A stretch of DNA of 64,000 nt from Actinoallomurus vinaceus (GCF_039542055.1 NZ_BAABHK010000030.1:29180-93179); one strand, 5' to 3'. Shown: positions 17,006-26,295, counted from the stretch's first letter. Numbers and translations: made by a program. Notes: generated by a model not told the origin, from the sequence alone.

Positions 17006-17018
17006 CCACCGACGCAAC

Positions 17019-17062
17019 GCGAAGGCGCCCCCCGCCGACCCACACCGGAGGGGCGCCTTCGC
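17019..17062. terminator. Bidirectional hairpin terminator
   Basis: A 13-bp perfect stem (17019-17031 with 17050-17062) lies between the converging exporter permease and asparaginase-like genes, 14 bp after the first and 16 bp after the second stop. Confidence 0.8.
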
Positions 17063-17077
17063 CCGGCCGGGTCGCGT

Positions 17078-18331
17078 TCAGGGCGGCGGGAGAGCGCCTC
17101 CGGTCTGGGCGGAGAAGGCGTCCAGCACCGCCGTACGGTCGTGGCCGGCGTCGAGCAGGAGGTGCATGAGCACGCGTGCCTTGAGCGGGTCGAGGCGGGT
17201 GGCCGCCATGCCCTCGGGCGTCGGGGCCGGGGCGCACAGGACCACCGGGACGCGACCGGCCGCTTCGGCGAGAAGCGGGGTCGGCAGGGCGAAGGCGGCC
17301 GATCCGGCGGGCAGGACGACGATCAGGCCCTCACTGTGGCCGGCGAGGACTCGCAGCAGCTCACCGTCCTCGCCGAGGGCCACCATGTGCAGGCCGACGC
17401 GCGGCGCGCGCCCCGCGAAGGGCCCGCCTACCGTGAACCGCTCCGGCGGGCGCCACAGCAGGCGCGGCGCGCCGCTGATCACGTGCCCCAGCGGCCCGGC
17501 GGCGGGGGAGGCGAGGGATGGAGCCGCGATGCCGGTCACGGTCACGTACCGGGCGGCGTGGATCTCCCCGTGCGCGACGACCACGCAGCCGAGTCCCTGA
17601 AGGTCGGAGGCCGCGACGGCGACGGCGTCCGCCAGGTCGTGCGACGTGCCCGAGGCCGCGGTCAGGACGATGGGGGCGGTCCCCTCATGGAGGAGATCCA
17701 GCGCCCAGGCGGTCTCCGCGAGCGTCTCCGGCGGGTGGACGATCACGACGCCGTACGCCCCGTCGTCCACCGCCTGCGCGGCCTCGCGCGCGAGTTCGCC
17801 CACCACGGTGAAGGAGGAGCCGGGGCCCGCGGCAGGGCGGCGCTCCACCGCCACCCCGGGCGGGAGGGGCGGTGGCGTCTCGGCCATGGGCGCGGGCATG
17901 TCGGGCACGAGCACGGTGACCAGCCGGGCCGACGGCACGGCGCTCTCGGAGGGCGTGGTGGTCGGCTCTTCTCCGGCCTGGGCGGTCTCTGGGGAGGGCG
18001 TGGTGGTCGGTTCCCCTCCGGTCGGGGCGGTCCCAGGAGATGGCGTGGTGCCCGGCTGTCCTCCGGTCGGGGCGGCTTCGGGCGAGGATGCGGGGTCCGG
18101 CTCTCGCTCGGTGAGCGCGGGCTCGGCGGACGGCGTGGCGTCCGTTTCTCGCTCGGCGGGGAGGGCTCCGTCGGAGGGCGCGTCGGCTGGTGCAGTCGGG
18201 GCGGACGGCTCGCCTGCCGGCCTGGCCGGCGGACCGGCGGGCGTCGGCTCGGCGGCCGGTTCGCGAGAGGGCAGGGTCACCTGCCACGACGGCGGCATCG
18301 GCCAGGGCGGCGGGCTCACAGAGGCGGTCAT
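17078..18331 (-). CDS. Asparaginase-like protein with Pro/Thr-rich repeats, probable pseudoenzyme
   Basis: A 417-residue protein. Residues 1-165 are low-complexity Pro/Thr/Ala/Glu with tandem motifs of about 16 residues built on GGEPTTTPSPETAQ. The remainder aligns by eye with the type I/II L-asparaginase fold: a dGVVxxH block (YGVVIVHPPETLAETAWALDL), the PIVLTAA strand, GEIHAARYV, GPLGHV and C-terminal LDPLKARVLMHLLL. The catalytic HGTDT is HPPET and the N-terminal TGGTI Thr is missing, so amidohydrolase activity is unlikely. ATG at 18331 has AAAGG upstream. No membrane anchor is evident. Role unknown. Confidence 0.7.
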   Translation of the reverse strand: MTASVSPPPWPMPPSWQVTLPSREPAAEPTPAGPPARPAGEPSAPTAPADAPSDGALPAERETDATPSAEPALTEREPDPASSPEAAPTGGQPGTTPSPGTAPTGGEPTTTPSPETAQAGEEPTTTPSESAVPSARLVTVLVPDMPAPMAETPPPLPPGVAVERRPAAGPGSSFTVVGELAREAAQAVDDGAYGVVIVHPPETLAETAWALDLLHEGTAPIVLTAASGTSHDLADAVAVAASDLQGLGCVVVAHGEIHAARYVTVTGIAAPSLASPAAGPLGHVISGAPRLLWRPPERFTVGGPFAGRAPRVGLHMVALGEDGELLRVLAGHSEGLIVVLPAGSAAFALPTPLLAEAAGRVPVVLCAPAPTPEGMAATRLDPLKARVLMHLLLDAGHDRTAVLDAFSAQTGGALPPP

Positions 18332-18620
18332 GCTCGGCACCTTTCGGCGTCACGCGGCGCCGACGGCGTCCGCCCCGTGATCAAGTTATGGGCGGAAACC
18401 TAGTGCATTCACGGCACTGACGAAGGCGACTCGGTGCGAGTGCGGACGGCCGGATCCGGACTGCCGCGTCGCCGCTCACGGGCCCGCGCTCGCCCGCCGT
18501 CGTCGACGGTGGTCACGACGGCGACGCCGGTCACGCGCAGGCGCGGGCCGAGGCGCCGCCGGCCCGTCACGGCACCGGTCGACCGGCCGCCCCTCGCCGC
18601 TCTCCAGCCGTACCGGAAGG
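18332..18620. other. Gene-free spacer
   Basis: I see no convincing coding region here. Reading frames on either strand are Arg/Pro-rich shadows with no ribosome site. It contains the promoter region of the minus-strand asparaginase-like gene. The remaining part of the spacer up to panB is the repeat cluster listed next. Confidence 0.6.
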
Positions 18621-18990
18621 CCGAACGGACCCCGCTCGCCCCGGCGGATCGGGGGGCGGCGAACGTGACAAGGGTTAACGGTCACCGCCGACCCCCGGTG
18701 GCCCGGGGCGGTGGGTGCGTCGACGGTCACCGCCGGTCCCTGGTGGAGTCGGGGAGCGGTGGGTGCGATGAGGGCCGACGGAGGCCGCTTGCCCCCGGTG
18801 GACCGGGGGCGGTGGGCGGACGAGGCGCAACGGAGGCCGCCGGTTCCTGGTGGCCCGGGGCGGTGGGTGCGTCGAGGGTCACCGCCGGTCCCCGGTGGAT
18901 TCGGGGAGCGGTGGGTGCGATGAGGGCCGACGGAGGCCGCTCGCCCCCGGCGGACCAGAGGGCGAGCGGTGAAGGTGACGAGGGTCAGCG
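18621..18990. repeat. Seven-unit repeat cluster anchored on the panB stop codon
   Basis: Read on the minus strand, seven units of about 45-55 bp begin CGGTGACCSTCG or CGGCCTCCGTCG and contain CACCGCYCC and CCACCGGGG. The first unit holds the last panB codon and its TGA. Units 2+3 and 5+6 form a nearly identical pair of about 100 bp, so duplication occurred at two scales. No regular spacers exist, so it is not a CRISPR array. Confidence 0.85.
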
Positions 18991-19827
18991 GTAGGCGTGC
19001 TCGGGGCCGGGGAAGGCGCCCGAGACCACCTCGGCCGCGTACTCCTGGACGGCGCCGCGCAGGACGCCCGCCACGTCGGCGTACTTCCTGACGAACTTGG
19101 CGGTGTGCGGCGTGAGGCCGGCCATGTCCTGCCACACGAGGACCTGGGCGTCGGTGCCCGGGCCCGCGCCGATGCCGATGGTCGGGATCGACAGCGCGGC
19201 GGTGACGCGGTCGGCCAGTTCGGCGGGGACGCATTCGAGCACGACCGCGAACGCGCCCGCGGCCTCGAGGTCCTTGGCGTCGGCCATGAGGCGTTCGCCG
19301 TCCTCACCGCGTCCCTGGACGCGGTAGCCGCCGAAGGCGTTCACCGACTGCGGCGTCAGCCCGAGGTGCGCCATGACCGGGATGCCGGCCGCGACCATCG
19401 CCTCGACCTGGGGCAGGACCCGCCGGCCGCCTTCGAGCTTGACGGCGTGCGCGCCGGCCTCCTTGAGGAATCGGGCGCCGGCGTGCAGGGCCTCGGCCAC
19501 GCCGGCCTGGTACGCGCCGAAGGGCAGGTCGGCGACGACCATGGCGCGGGAGGTGCCGCGCACCACCGCCGCGGTGAGGGGGATGAGATCGTCCACGGTG
19601 ACGGGGATCGTGGATTCGTGGCCGAAGACCACCATCCCGGCGGAGTCGCCGACGAGCAGCACCGGGATCCCGGCGTCGTCGAAGACCCGCGCGGTGAGCG
19701 CGTCGTACGCGGTGAGCATGGGCCACTTCTCGCCGCGCTCCTTCGCCGCCGCGATGTCGCGGACGGTCACGCGGCGTCCCGTCTGGCCGCCGTACAGGGT
19801 GGTCGGCCGACCGGTCGATACAGACAT
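18985..19827 (-). CDS. panB: 3-methyl-2-oxobutanoate hydroxymethyltransferase
   Basis: A 280-residue TIM-barrel enzyme that transfers a hydroxymethyl group from methylene-tetrahydrofolate to ketoisovalerate, the first step of pantothenate synthesis. Conserved stretches include LTAYDALTARVFDDAGI, LVGDSAGMVVFGH (metal-binding Asp), VVADLPFGAY and AVKLEGG. ATG at 19827 was chosen because AGGAGG lies six bases upstream; the upstream in-frame region is untranslated leader. The product would feed PanE (11571-12533). The 3' end is embedded in a repeat cluster, but the coding sequence looks intact and of usual length. Confidence 0.95.
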   Translation of the reverse strand: MSVSTGRPTTLYGGQTGRRVTVRDIAAAKERGEKWPMLTAYDALTARVFDDAGIPVLLVGDSAGMVVFGHESTIPVTVDDLIPLTAAVVRGTSRAMVVADLPFGAYQAGVAEALHAGARFLKEAGAHAVKLEGGRRVLPQVEAMVAAGIPVMAHLGLTPQSVNAFGGYRVQGRGEDGERLMADAKDLEAAGAFAVVLECVPAELADRVTAALSIPTIGIGAGPGTDAQVLVWQDMAGLTPHTAKFVRKYADVAGVLRGAVQEYAAEVVSGAFPGPEHAYR

Positions 19828-19932
19828 CGGAAACCTCCTGCCTCGAGGCGCCACGGTGGCGTCCCCGGACGTGCTCGATGATCCCACGAGGTCAACGGCC
19901 CGTACAGCCCGGACCTTCCCGACGTCTTTTAT

Positions 19933-20008
19933 GAAACGCTACGGTTGCGTATCGGATGGGGAATAACCTAAGGTGGCGAGCGTTAAGAAACGCAACAGCA
20001 TCGTATCG
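19933..20008. promoter_or_regulatory. 22-bp direct repeats before the DHA2 exporter
   Basis: Two 22-mers starting GAAACGC and ending CGTATCG (19933-19954 and 19987-20008) agree at 17 positions and are 54 bp apart. The first also contains an ACGC-N7-GCGT palindrome; the second ends next to GTATCGATAC. They are likely sites for the TetR encoded downstream. Confidence 0.5.
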
Positions 20009-20026
20009 ATACTTACGAAGGGTCTC

Positions 20027-21586
20027 ATGGATCCGCAGACCATCCACAAGAGGCGCTGGACGATCCTCGGCGTCCTGATCGTCAGCCTGCTCGTGATCGT
20101 GCTCGACAACACGGTCCTCAACGTCGCGCTGAAGACGATCGCGGACCCGCGCGACGGCCTCGGCGCCACCCAGGGCCAGCTCGAATGGGCGATCAACTCC
20201 TACACCCTCGTCTTCGCCGGCCTGCTGTTCACGTTCGGCGTGCTCGGCGACCGGATCGGCCGCAAGCGCATGCTGATGATCGGCATGCTGCTGTTCGGCC
20301 TGGCCTCACTGCTGTCCTCGTACGCCCAGACCCCCGACCAGCTCATCCTCGCCCGCGCGGCCATGGGCTTCGGCGGCGCGGCGGTCATGCCGCAGACCCT
20401 GTCGATCATCACGAACGTCTTCGAGCCGCAGGAGCGCGGCCGGGCCATCGGCGTCTGGGCCGGTGCGGTCGGCATCGGGATCGCCGTAGGGCCGATCACC
20501 GGCGGCCTGCTGCTCGACCACTTCTGGTGGGGCTCGGTCTTTCTCATCAACGTCCCGATCGTCATCGCCGGCGTGATCGGCATCGCGATCGTCGTGCCGG
20601 AGTCCAAGAACGCCGTGCGCGCCAAGATCGACTTCGGTGGCGTGCTGCTGTCGATCGCCGGCCTGATCCTCCTGACGTACGGGATCATCGAGGGCGGTGA
20701 GAAGGCGACCGTCACGGCGCCGACCGTGTTCGGTCCCGTGCTCGCCGGGGTCGCGCTGCTCGCGGTGTTCGTCTGGTACGAGTCCCGCATCGAGCACCCC
20801 TCGCTGAACGTCCGGCTGTTCCGCGACGGGCGGCTGTCGGCGTCCGTCGGCGCCATCGCGCTGGTCTTCTTCGCGCTCGGCGGCGTCTTCCTGTTCGTCT
20901 CGCTGTACCTGCAGAACGTCCGCGGCTACTCGCCGCTGCAGGCGGGCCTGCTCACGCTGCCGCTGGCCGTCGGCCAGATGATCTTCTCGCCGCGCAGCGC
21001 CGGGCTGGTCACGCGGTACGGAGCCAAGCGGGTCGCCGCGACCGGCCTGATCATGGTCGCGCTGGCGCTGTTCAGCTACCACTTCACCGCCGTCCACAGC
21101 CCGATCTGGATCCTGGAGATCACCTTCTTCGTGCAGGGCGCCGGGATGGCGCTGGTGATGCCCCCGGCCACGACCGCCGTCATGTCGGTGCTGCCGAGGG
21201 AGCAGGCCGGATCCGGGTCGGCCATCAACAACATCGCCCGCCAGGTCGCGGTCGCGCTGGGCGTCGCCGTCCTGGGCTCCCTGGTCTCCTCGATCTATCG
21301 CAGCGGCATGAAGCCGCACCTGACCGCGCTGCCCGAGCGCCTGCGCGACGTCGCCGGATCGGACATCGGCACGACCACGGGCGTGGCGGAGAAGCTCGGC
21401 GCGACGGGGCGGGCGCTCCTCCCGCCGGCGCACGACTCCTTCGTGCACGCCATGCACATCACGTCCGCGATCTCGGCTGCGGTGGCCTTCGTCGGGGCGC
21501 TCGTCGTCCTGAAGTGGATGCCCGGTCAGCCGGCGGCGGAGGCCGACACCCCGCCGGTCGAACAGCGAGAAGCCGTCGAGGTATGA
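20027..21586 (+). CDS. DHA2 (EmrB/QacA) family MFS drug exporter
   Basis: A 519-residue inner-membrane protein with 14 predicted helices. The helix-1 motif IVLDNTVLNVAL is motif D1 of the 14-TMS drug:proton antiporters. The GDRIGRKRMLMIG loop is motif A, and GPITGGLLLDHFWWGSVF is motif C. Start: ATG at 20027 with GAAGGG just upstream; a GTG 54 bases earlier would read through the second direct repeat. It is followed 14 bp later by a tetR gene, forming a classic efflux/regulator pair. Substrate unknown. Confidence 0.92.
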   Translation: MDPQTIHKRRWTILGVLIVSLLVIVLDNTVLNVALKTIADPRDGLGATQGQLEWAINSYTLVFAGLLFTFGVLGDRIGRKRMLMIGMLLFGLASLLSSYAQTPDQLILARAAMGFGGAAVMPQTLSIITNVFEPQERGRAIGVWAGAVGIGIAVGPITGGLLLDHFWWGSVFLINVPIVIAGVIGIAIVVPESKNAVRAKIDFGGVLLSIAGLILLTYGIIEGGEKATVTAPTVFGPVLAGVALLAVFVWYESRIEHPSLNVRLFRDGRLSASVGAIALVFFALGGVFLFVSLYLQNVRGYSPLQAGLLTLPLAVGQMIFSPRSAGLVTRYGAKRVAATGLIMVALALFSYHFTAVHSPIWILEITFFVQGAGMALVMPPATTAVMSVLPREQAGSGSAINNIARQVAVALGVAVLGSLVSSIYRSGMKPHLTALPERLRDVAGSDIGTTTGVAEKLGATGRALLPPAHDSFVHAMHITSAISAAVAFVGALVVLKWMPGQPAAEADTPPVEQREAVEV

Positions 21587-21600
21587 GACGGTGATGGGTG

Positions 21601-22209
21601 ATGACGCAGACCACTGACCAGCTCTCCGCGCGGCCGCCGGGCCGGCCGCGCAGCGAGCGCGCCGACAAGGCGATCGTCGACGCCACCCTGGACCTCCTCG
21701 CCGAGGAGGGCGGGGTGGCGGGCGTCTCCATCGAGGCCGTCGCCGCGCGCGCCGGGGTCGGGAAGACGACCATCTACCGCCGCTGGCCCAACAAGGAGGC
21801 GCTCATCATCGACGCGCTCGCCGCGTTGAAGGAGCCGCTCATCGAGCCGCGCGGCGAGTCGGTGCGCGAGGACCTGATCGCTTGGGCCAAGGTCTTCATC
21901 GCGGACAAGAGCGACAAGAAGCGCGTCGACTGCTACTGGAGCATCCTCAGCAGCGCCGAGCGCTATCCGGAGCTGATCACCCGGTTCAACCAGGAGGTCA
22001 TCGAACCCCGGCGCGAGGCCATACGGCAGGTGCTGCGACGCGGCATCGCCACCGGGGAGCTGCGCCCCGACCTCGACGTCGAGCTGGCCCTGTGGATCCT
22101 CACCGGAACCATGGCCCATCGAGCGCGGGCGTCCAGCGCCGGCCCGGTCCCGGAGGACTTCGCCGAGCGGGTCGTCGACGAGCTCATCGCCGGTCTCGGG
22201 CGGCACTGA
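21601..22209 (+). CDS. TetR family regulator of the adjacent exporter
   Basis: A 202-residue TetR protein. The DNA-binding domain (about 20-65) includes GVSIEAVAARAGVGKTTIYR followed by RWPNKEAL; the C-terminal half matches the TetR_C group with ERYPELITRFNQEVIEPRRE. It lies 14 bp after the DHA2 exporter gene on the same strand and is probably cotranscribed, so it may act on the direct repeats upstream of the exporter as an autoregulated repressor. ATG at 21601; a GTG three bases earlier is possible. Ligand unknown. Confidence 0.9.
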   Translation: MTQTTDQLSARPPGRPRSERADKAIVDATLDLLAEEGGVAGVSIEAVAARAGVGKTTIYRRWPNKEALIIDALAALKEPLIEPRGESVREDLIAWAKVFIADKSDKKRVDCYWSILSSAERYPELITRFNQEVIEPRREAIRQVLRRGIATGELRPDLDVELALWILTGTMAHRARASSAGPVPEDFAERVVDELIAGLGRH

Positions 22210-22273
22210 CCATCAGTGGCGTGATCTTCCTTCCCTCCAGTCGCCTTTTGGTCATACTTTTACTCGGGGGCTG

Positions 22274-24367
22274 ATGGGCCACAGGGAAGGACTCCGGCGG
22301 ATGGCCGATTCTTCGGCAAGGACCCTCGTGCTCGGTATCGGCCGGGCCGGCGAGGTCCTCCAGTGCGGGCAGAACTCCTCCGGCGTCCTCGGCCGGCCCC
22401 CGGAGGAGGTCGTCGGCGCCGACGTGACCGGCCTGTTCACCGAGGAGAGCAAGGAGGCCCTCACCGGGCTCCTCGACGCCCTCGCGAACCGTCACGAGCG
22501 GACCGCCGTCCTCGGCGTGCGGACCGGGGACGGCGAGGCGCGCAACGCCGTGGTCACGGTCCAGCCGATGCACGCGACCGGCGCCGACCCGACCGACCTG
22601 ATGATGATCCGGGTCGCCGTGATGGACTTGGAACGCTTCACCGACCCGGCGCTGATGCGCCGGGCCATGCTCGACGACGCGCTCGTCCGGATCGGGGCGA
22701 CGCTCGACCTGGACCAGATGGCGCGGGAACTCGTCGACGTCGTCGTGCCGCACTACTGCAACGCCGCCGGCGTCCTCATCCAGGAGAGCATCGTCGCCGC
22801 CGACGAGCACCCCTCGATCGCCGCCGACGGCACCACCGTGCTGCGCCGGGTCGCGCTCGCCACCGACGCCTCGGACCCGAAGTGGAACGCCGCCTTCCCC
22901 ACCGGGGAGGTCCTCACCTACCCGCCCGGCACGCCGTACACCCGCTGCATGGCCACCGGCGAGCCGGTGCTGGAGCCGCACCTCGACGCCAAGGCCGCCA
23001 GGCGGATCGCCCGGCTGTGGCGGCGCAAGCCCGTCGCCAAGCTCCTGGCCGACAGCTCCATGGTGCTGCTGCCGCTGATCGCGCGGGGGACCACGCTGGG
23101 GTTCGTCGTCTGCACCCGGAGCGGCGCCCACCGGGCCTTCGACGCGTACGACGTCGAGCTCGGGATGGAGTTCGCCGCCCGCGCCGCCCTCTACATCGAC
23201 AACGCCCGCCACTACAGCCGCGAGCGCGCGACCGCGCTGACCCTCCAGCGCAGCATGCTGCCCACGGGCCTGACGGCCCCGTCCAGCGTGGCGGTCCGGC
23301 ACCGCTACCTCCCGGGCAACCAGCTGATCGAGGTCGGCGGCGACTGGTACGAGTCGATCGCCCTGCCAGGCGGCCGCGTCGCCCTCATCGTCGGCGACGT
23401 CGCCGGGCACGGCGTGCGCGCCGCCGTCACCATGGGGCGGCTGCGCACCGCCCTGCGGACCATCGTGAACCTGGAGCTGACACCGGCGGACGGCCTGCAG
23501 CAGCTCGACGCGCTGATGCGGGAGATGGGCGAGCGGGAGCCCGCCTTCGCCACCTGCGTCTACGCCGTGTACGACGCGACGGACGGCACCTGCGAGATCG
23601 CCTCCGCCGGGCACCTGCCGCCCCTGCTGCTGCGCCCGAACGGCACGAGCGAGTTCCTCGACGTCCCGCCCGCGCCCCCGCTCGGCGTCGGCGAGGGGAT
23701 GATCGAGACCCGCACGTTCACCATCGGGGACGGCAGCGTCCTGGTGCTCTACACCGACGGCCTCGTGGAGAACCGCGGCCAGGACATCGACGACGGCCTC
23801 TCCCGGCTGCAGGGACTGTTCGGCGCGGACGCGCTGTTCCGGCCGCTGGAGGAGCTCGCCAAGGCCACCCTCGACAGCGCCTACGCCGACCACGACCGCG
23901 ACGACATCGCCGTGCTCATCGCCCGCCTGCGGCGGCTGCCCGACGGCGACGTCGCCTCCTGGACACTGCCCGCGCTGCCGTCCGCGGTGCGCGACGCCCG
24001 CGCTCGCGTGCGCGAGACGCTCGAACGCTGGGAGTGCGACGAGCTGTCCTTCAGCACCGAGCTGGTGGTGTCGGAGCTGGTGACCAACGCCCTGCGGTAC
24101 GCCTCCGGCGACATCGGGCTGCGCCTCCTGCGCGACCGTACGCTCGTCTGCGAGGTCCGCGACGACTCCGACGCCCTGCCCCGGGCCCGCCAGGCGGCCG
24201 ACGACGACGAGGGCGGCCGCGGCCTGCAGGTCGTCCACCGCCTGGCCAAGCGCTGGGGCGCCCGTCCCGTCGCCGACGGCAAGGTCGTCTGGTGCGAGCT
24301 GGACCTGCCCGGCCAGGACGACGGCTGGGAGGGCTCCTGGCCAGGTGAGGCCCACCACCTCCCCTGA
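22274..24367 (+). CDS. PAS-GAF-PP2C (SpoIIE-type) phosphatase with HATPase domain
   Basis: A 697-residue cytosolic signalling protein with four parts: a PAS-like domain (about 15-115, LQCGQNSSGVLGRPPEEVVG), a GAF domain (about 130-320), a SpoIIE/RsbU PP2C phosphatase (about 330-555; VGGDWYES and VGDVAGHG carry metal-binding Asp, and LYTDGLVE and DDIAVL follow) and an RsbW-like ATPase (about 575-690; ELVTNALRYASG is the N-box, GGRGLQVV the G-box). Such proteins both dephosphorylate and phosphorylate anti-sigma antagonists. No partner anti-anti-sigma gene is adjacent. An internal ATG at 22301 is an alternative start. Confidence 0.92.
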   Translation: MGHREGLRRMADSSARTLVLGIGRAGEVLQCGQNSSGVLGRPPEEVVGADVTGLFTEESKEALTGLLDALANRHERTAVLGVRTGDGEARNAVVTVQPMHATGADPTDLMMIRVAVMDLERFTDPALMRRAMLDDALVRIGATLDLDQMARELVDVVVPHYCNAAGVLIQESIVAADEHPSIAADGTTVLRRVALATDASDPKWNAAFPTGEVLTYPPGTPYTRCMATGEPVLEPHLDAKAARRIARLWRRKPVAKLLADSSMVLLPLIARGTTLGFVVCTRSGAHRAFDAYDVELGMEFAARAALYIDNARHYSRERATALTLQRSMLPTGLTAPSSVAVRHRYLPGNQLIEVGGDWYESIALPGGRVALIVGDVAGHGVRAAVTMGRLRTALRTIVNLELTPADGLQQLDALMREMGEREPAFATCVYAVYDATDGTCEIASAGHLPPLLLRPNGTSEFLDVPPAPPLGVGEGMIETRTFTIGDGSVLVLYTDGLVENRGQDIDDGLSRLQGLFGADALFRPLEELAKATLDSAYADHDRDDIAVLIARLRRLPDGDVASWTLPALPSAVRDARARVRETLERWECDELSFSTELVVSELVTNALRYASGDIGLRLLRDRTLVCEVRDDSDALPRARQAADDDEGGRGLQVVHRLAKRWGARPVADGKVVWCELDLPGQDDGWEGSWPGEAHHLP

Positions 24368-24422
24368 CCCCCTCCTCGGTGATCGCCGAGGATGTGGCCG
24401 CCTGGTTCGCGAGAACCCTGAT

Positions 24423-24464
24423 CGCCGAGGGTCTTCGGGGTCATAGGCCCGAAGACCCTCGGCG
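24423..24464. terminator. Strong bidirectional terminator between phosphatase and nadE genes
   Basis: A perfect 17-bp stem (24423-24439 with 24448-24464) with an 8-base loop between converging genes. A smaller 6-bp hairpin lies at 24374-24391. Confidence 0.85.
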
Positions 24465-24474
24465 CAGGCCGGCG

Positions 24475-26295
24475 TCAGGCGTCGCGGGCGGGGTCGGTGG
24501 TGTGGGGGGCGACGATCTCGCGCCACTTGTTGGTGATGGGGAGGCGGCGGTCGCGGCCGAAGTTCTTCGGGGTGATCTTCGGGCCGGGCGGGTACTGGCG
24601 GCGCTTGTACTCCGCCGCGTCGACCAGCCGGATCACCCGCTCGACCAGCTCCGGGTCGTGGCCCGCCGCGATCAGCTCGTCGCGGCCCATGTCCTTCTCG
24701 ACGTAGTCGTCCAGGAGCGCGTCGAGGACGTCGTACGCCGGGAGGGAGTCGGTGTCGAGCTGGCCGGGGCGCAGCTCTGCGGACGGCGGCTTGTCGATGA
24801 TGTTCTGCGGGATCGGCGCGGTATCGGAGGGGCGTACGAACGGGTGCCCGCCGTCGGTCCGATCGTCGCGCCAGCGGGACAGCGCGAACACCGTGGTCTT
24901 CGGGACGTCCTTGATCGGCCCGAACCCGCCGGCGGAGTCGCCGTACAGCGTGGAGTAGCCGGTGGCCAGCTCGCTCTTGTTGCCGGTGGTGAGCACCAGG
25001 TGGCCGTGCTCGTTGGACAGGCCCATGAGGATGTTGCCGCGGACGCGCGCCTGGAGGTTCTCGGCTGCGAGGCCGTGCAGTTCGAGCTCGGCCTCGTAGG
25101 CGTCGACGATGCCGCGGATCGGGACGGTGCGCGCGTGGAGGCCCTGCCGTTTGACGAGGTCCTCGGCGTCGGTGATGGAGTGGTCGCTGGAGTAGCGGCT
25201 CGGCATGAGGACGGCGTGGACGTTCTCGGGGCCGATCGCGTCGGCGGCGATCGTGGCGACCAGTGCCGAGTCGATGCCGCCGGACAGCCCGAGGATCACC
25301 GAGCGGAAGCCGTTCTTGCGGACGTAGTCGCGGACGCCGAGCACGAGCGCGCCGTACACCTCGCCGAGGTCACCGAGCGGTTCGGCGCAGGGCGGCTCTT
25401 CCGGGGGGTACGGCTCGACGGGGCCTGCGGACAGCAGCACGCGCTCGATCGTGATGGTCGTCCCGTCGCAGCCGTCGGCGGGCGTTTCGCCCGGCGTGAA
25501 CTCCGCCGGCGCGGGCGGCAGCTCGAGGTCGGCGACGAGCAGGCCCTCCTCGAACTGCGGGCCACGGGCGATCAGCTCGCCCTCGCCGGTGACGATGACG
25601 GAGTCGCCGTCGAAGACGAGCTCGTCCTGCCCGCCGACCAGGTTGACGTACGCGAGGGCGCAGCCGGCCTCGCGGGCCCGGCGCGCGCACAGCTCCAGCC
25701 GGACGTCGTCCTTGTTGCGCTCGTACGGTGAGGCGTTCGGGACGACGAGCAGCTGGGCACCGGCCTCGTGGGTGACGGTGACCGGGCCGCCCTCCTGCCA
25801 GAGGTCCTCGCAGATCGCCACGGCGACGTCGACACCGTGCAGCCGGAACACCGGCAGCCGGTCGCCGCGGACGAAGTAGCGGTACTCGTCGAAGACGCCG
25901 TAATTGGGCAGGTGGTGCTTTGCGGTACGGACGACGACCCGGCCCTGGTGGAGCACTGCCGCCGCGTCGAGCGGCGCGCCGGCGGGCTGGCCGACGCGGT
26001 CGACGACGTCGGCGCGCCGGTCGAGGTGGCCGAGCACGACCGGCAGCCCGCCGAGACCCTCGTCGGCGAGGCGCCGGGCCGTCGCCTCCAGGGTGGCGAT
26101 CGACGCGTCCACGAACGACTTGCGCAGGGCGAGGTCCTCCACCGGGTAGCCGGTGAGGGACATCTCGGGAAAGACGACGAGGTGCGCGCCGCGGTCGGCG
26201 GCGCGCCGGGTCCATTCGACGGTGCGGCCGGCATTGCCGGTGAGGTCGCCGACGGTCGCGTCCACCTGGGCGAGTGCGATGCGCAGCTGTGCCAC
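24475..26295 (-). CDS. nadE: Glutamine-dependent NAD+ synthetase
   Basis: A 606-residue two-domain enzyme making NAD+ from deamido-NAD with glutamine as nitrogen donor. The N-terminal nitrilase-type glutaminase has the triad Glu44 (FPEMSL), Lys126 (KHHLPNYG) and Cys162 (ICEDLW). The C-terminal synthetase has the ATP P-loop LGLSGGIDSAL and the GNKSELATGYSTLYGD block. The protein begins GTG-GCA-CAG at 26295; no ribosome site has proper spacing, but a TAGTCT -10 hexamer ends seven bases upstream, so a leaderless transcript is likely. An upstream lysR gene ends 10 bp before it. Confidence 0.95.
   Translation of the reverse strand: MAQLRIALAQVDATVGDLTGNAGRTVEWTRRAADRGAHLVVFPEMSLTGYPVEDLALRKSFVDASIATLEATARRLADEGLGGLPVVLGHLDRRADVVDRVGQPAGAPLDAAAVLHQGRVVVRTAKHHLPNYGVFDEYRYFVRGDRLPVFRLHGVDVAVAICEDLWQEGGPVTVTHEAGAQLLVVPNASPYERNKDDVRLELCARRAREAGCALAYVNLVGGQDELVFDGDSVIVTGEGELIARGPQFEEGLLVADLELPPAPAEFTPGETPADGCDGTTITIERVLLSAGPVEPYPPEEPPCAEPLGDLGEVYGALVLGVRDYVRKNGFRSVILGLSGGIDSALVATIAADAIGPENVHAVLMPSRYSSDHSITDAEDLVKRQGLHARTVPIRGIVDAYEAELELHGLAAENLQARVRGNILMGLSNEHGHLVLTTGNKSELATGYSTLYGDSAGGFGPIKDVPKTTVFALSRWRDDRTDGGHPFVRPSDTAPIPQNIIDKPPSAELRPGQLDTDSLPAYDVLDALLDDYVEKDMGRDELIAAGHDPELVERVIRLVDAAEYKRRQYPPGPKITPKNFGRDRRLPITNKWREIVAPHTTDPARDA

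Noticed and set aside
18621..18990. Possible CRISPR array downstream of panB
   Set aside because: Units vary from 45 to 55 bp, there are no unique spacers of constant size and no cas genes.
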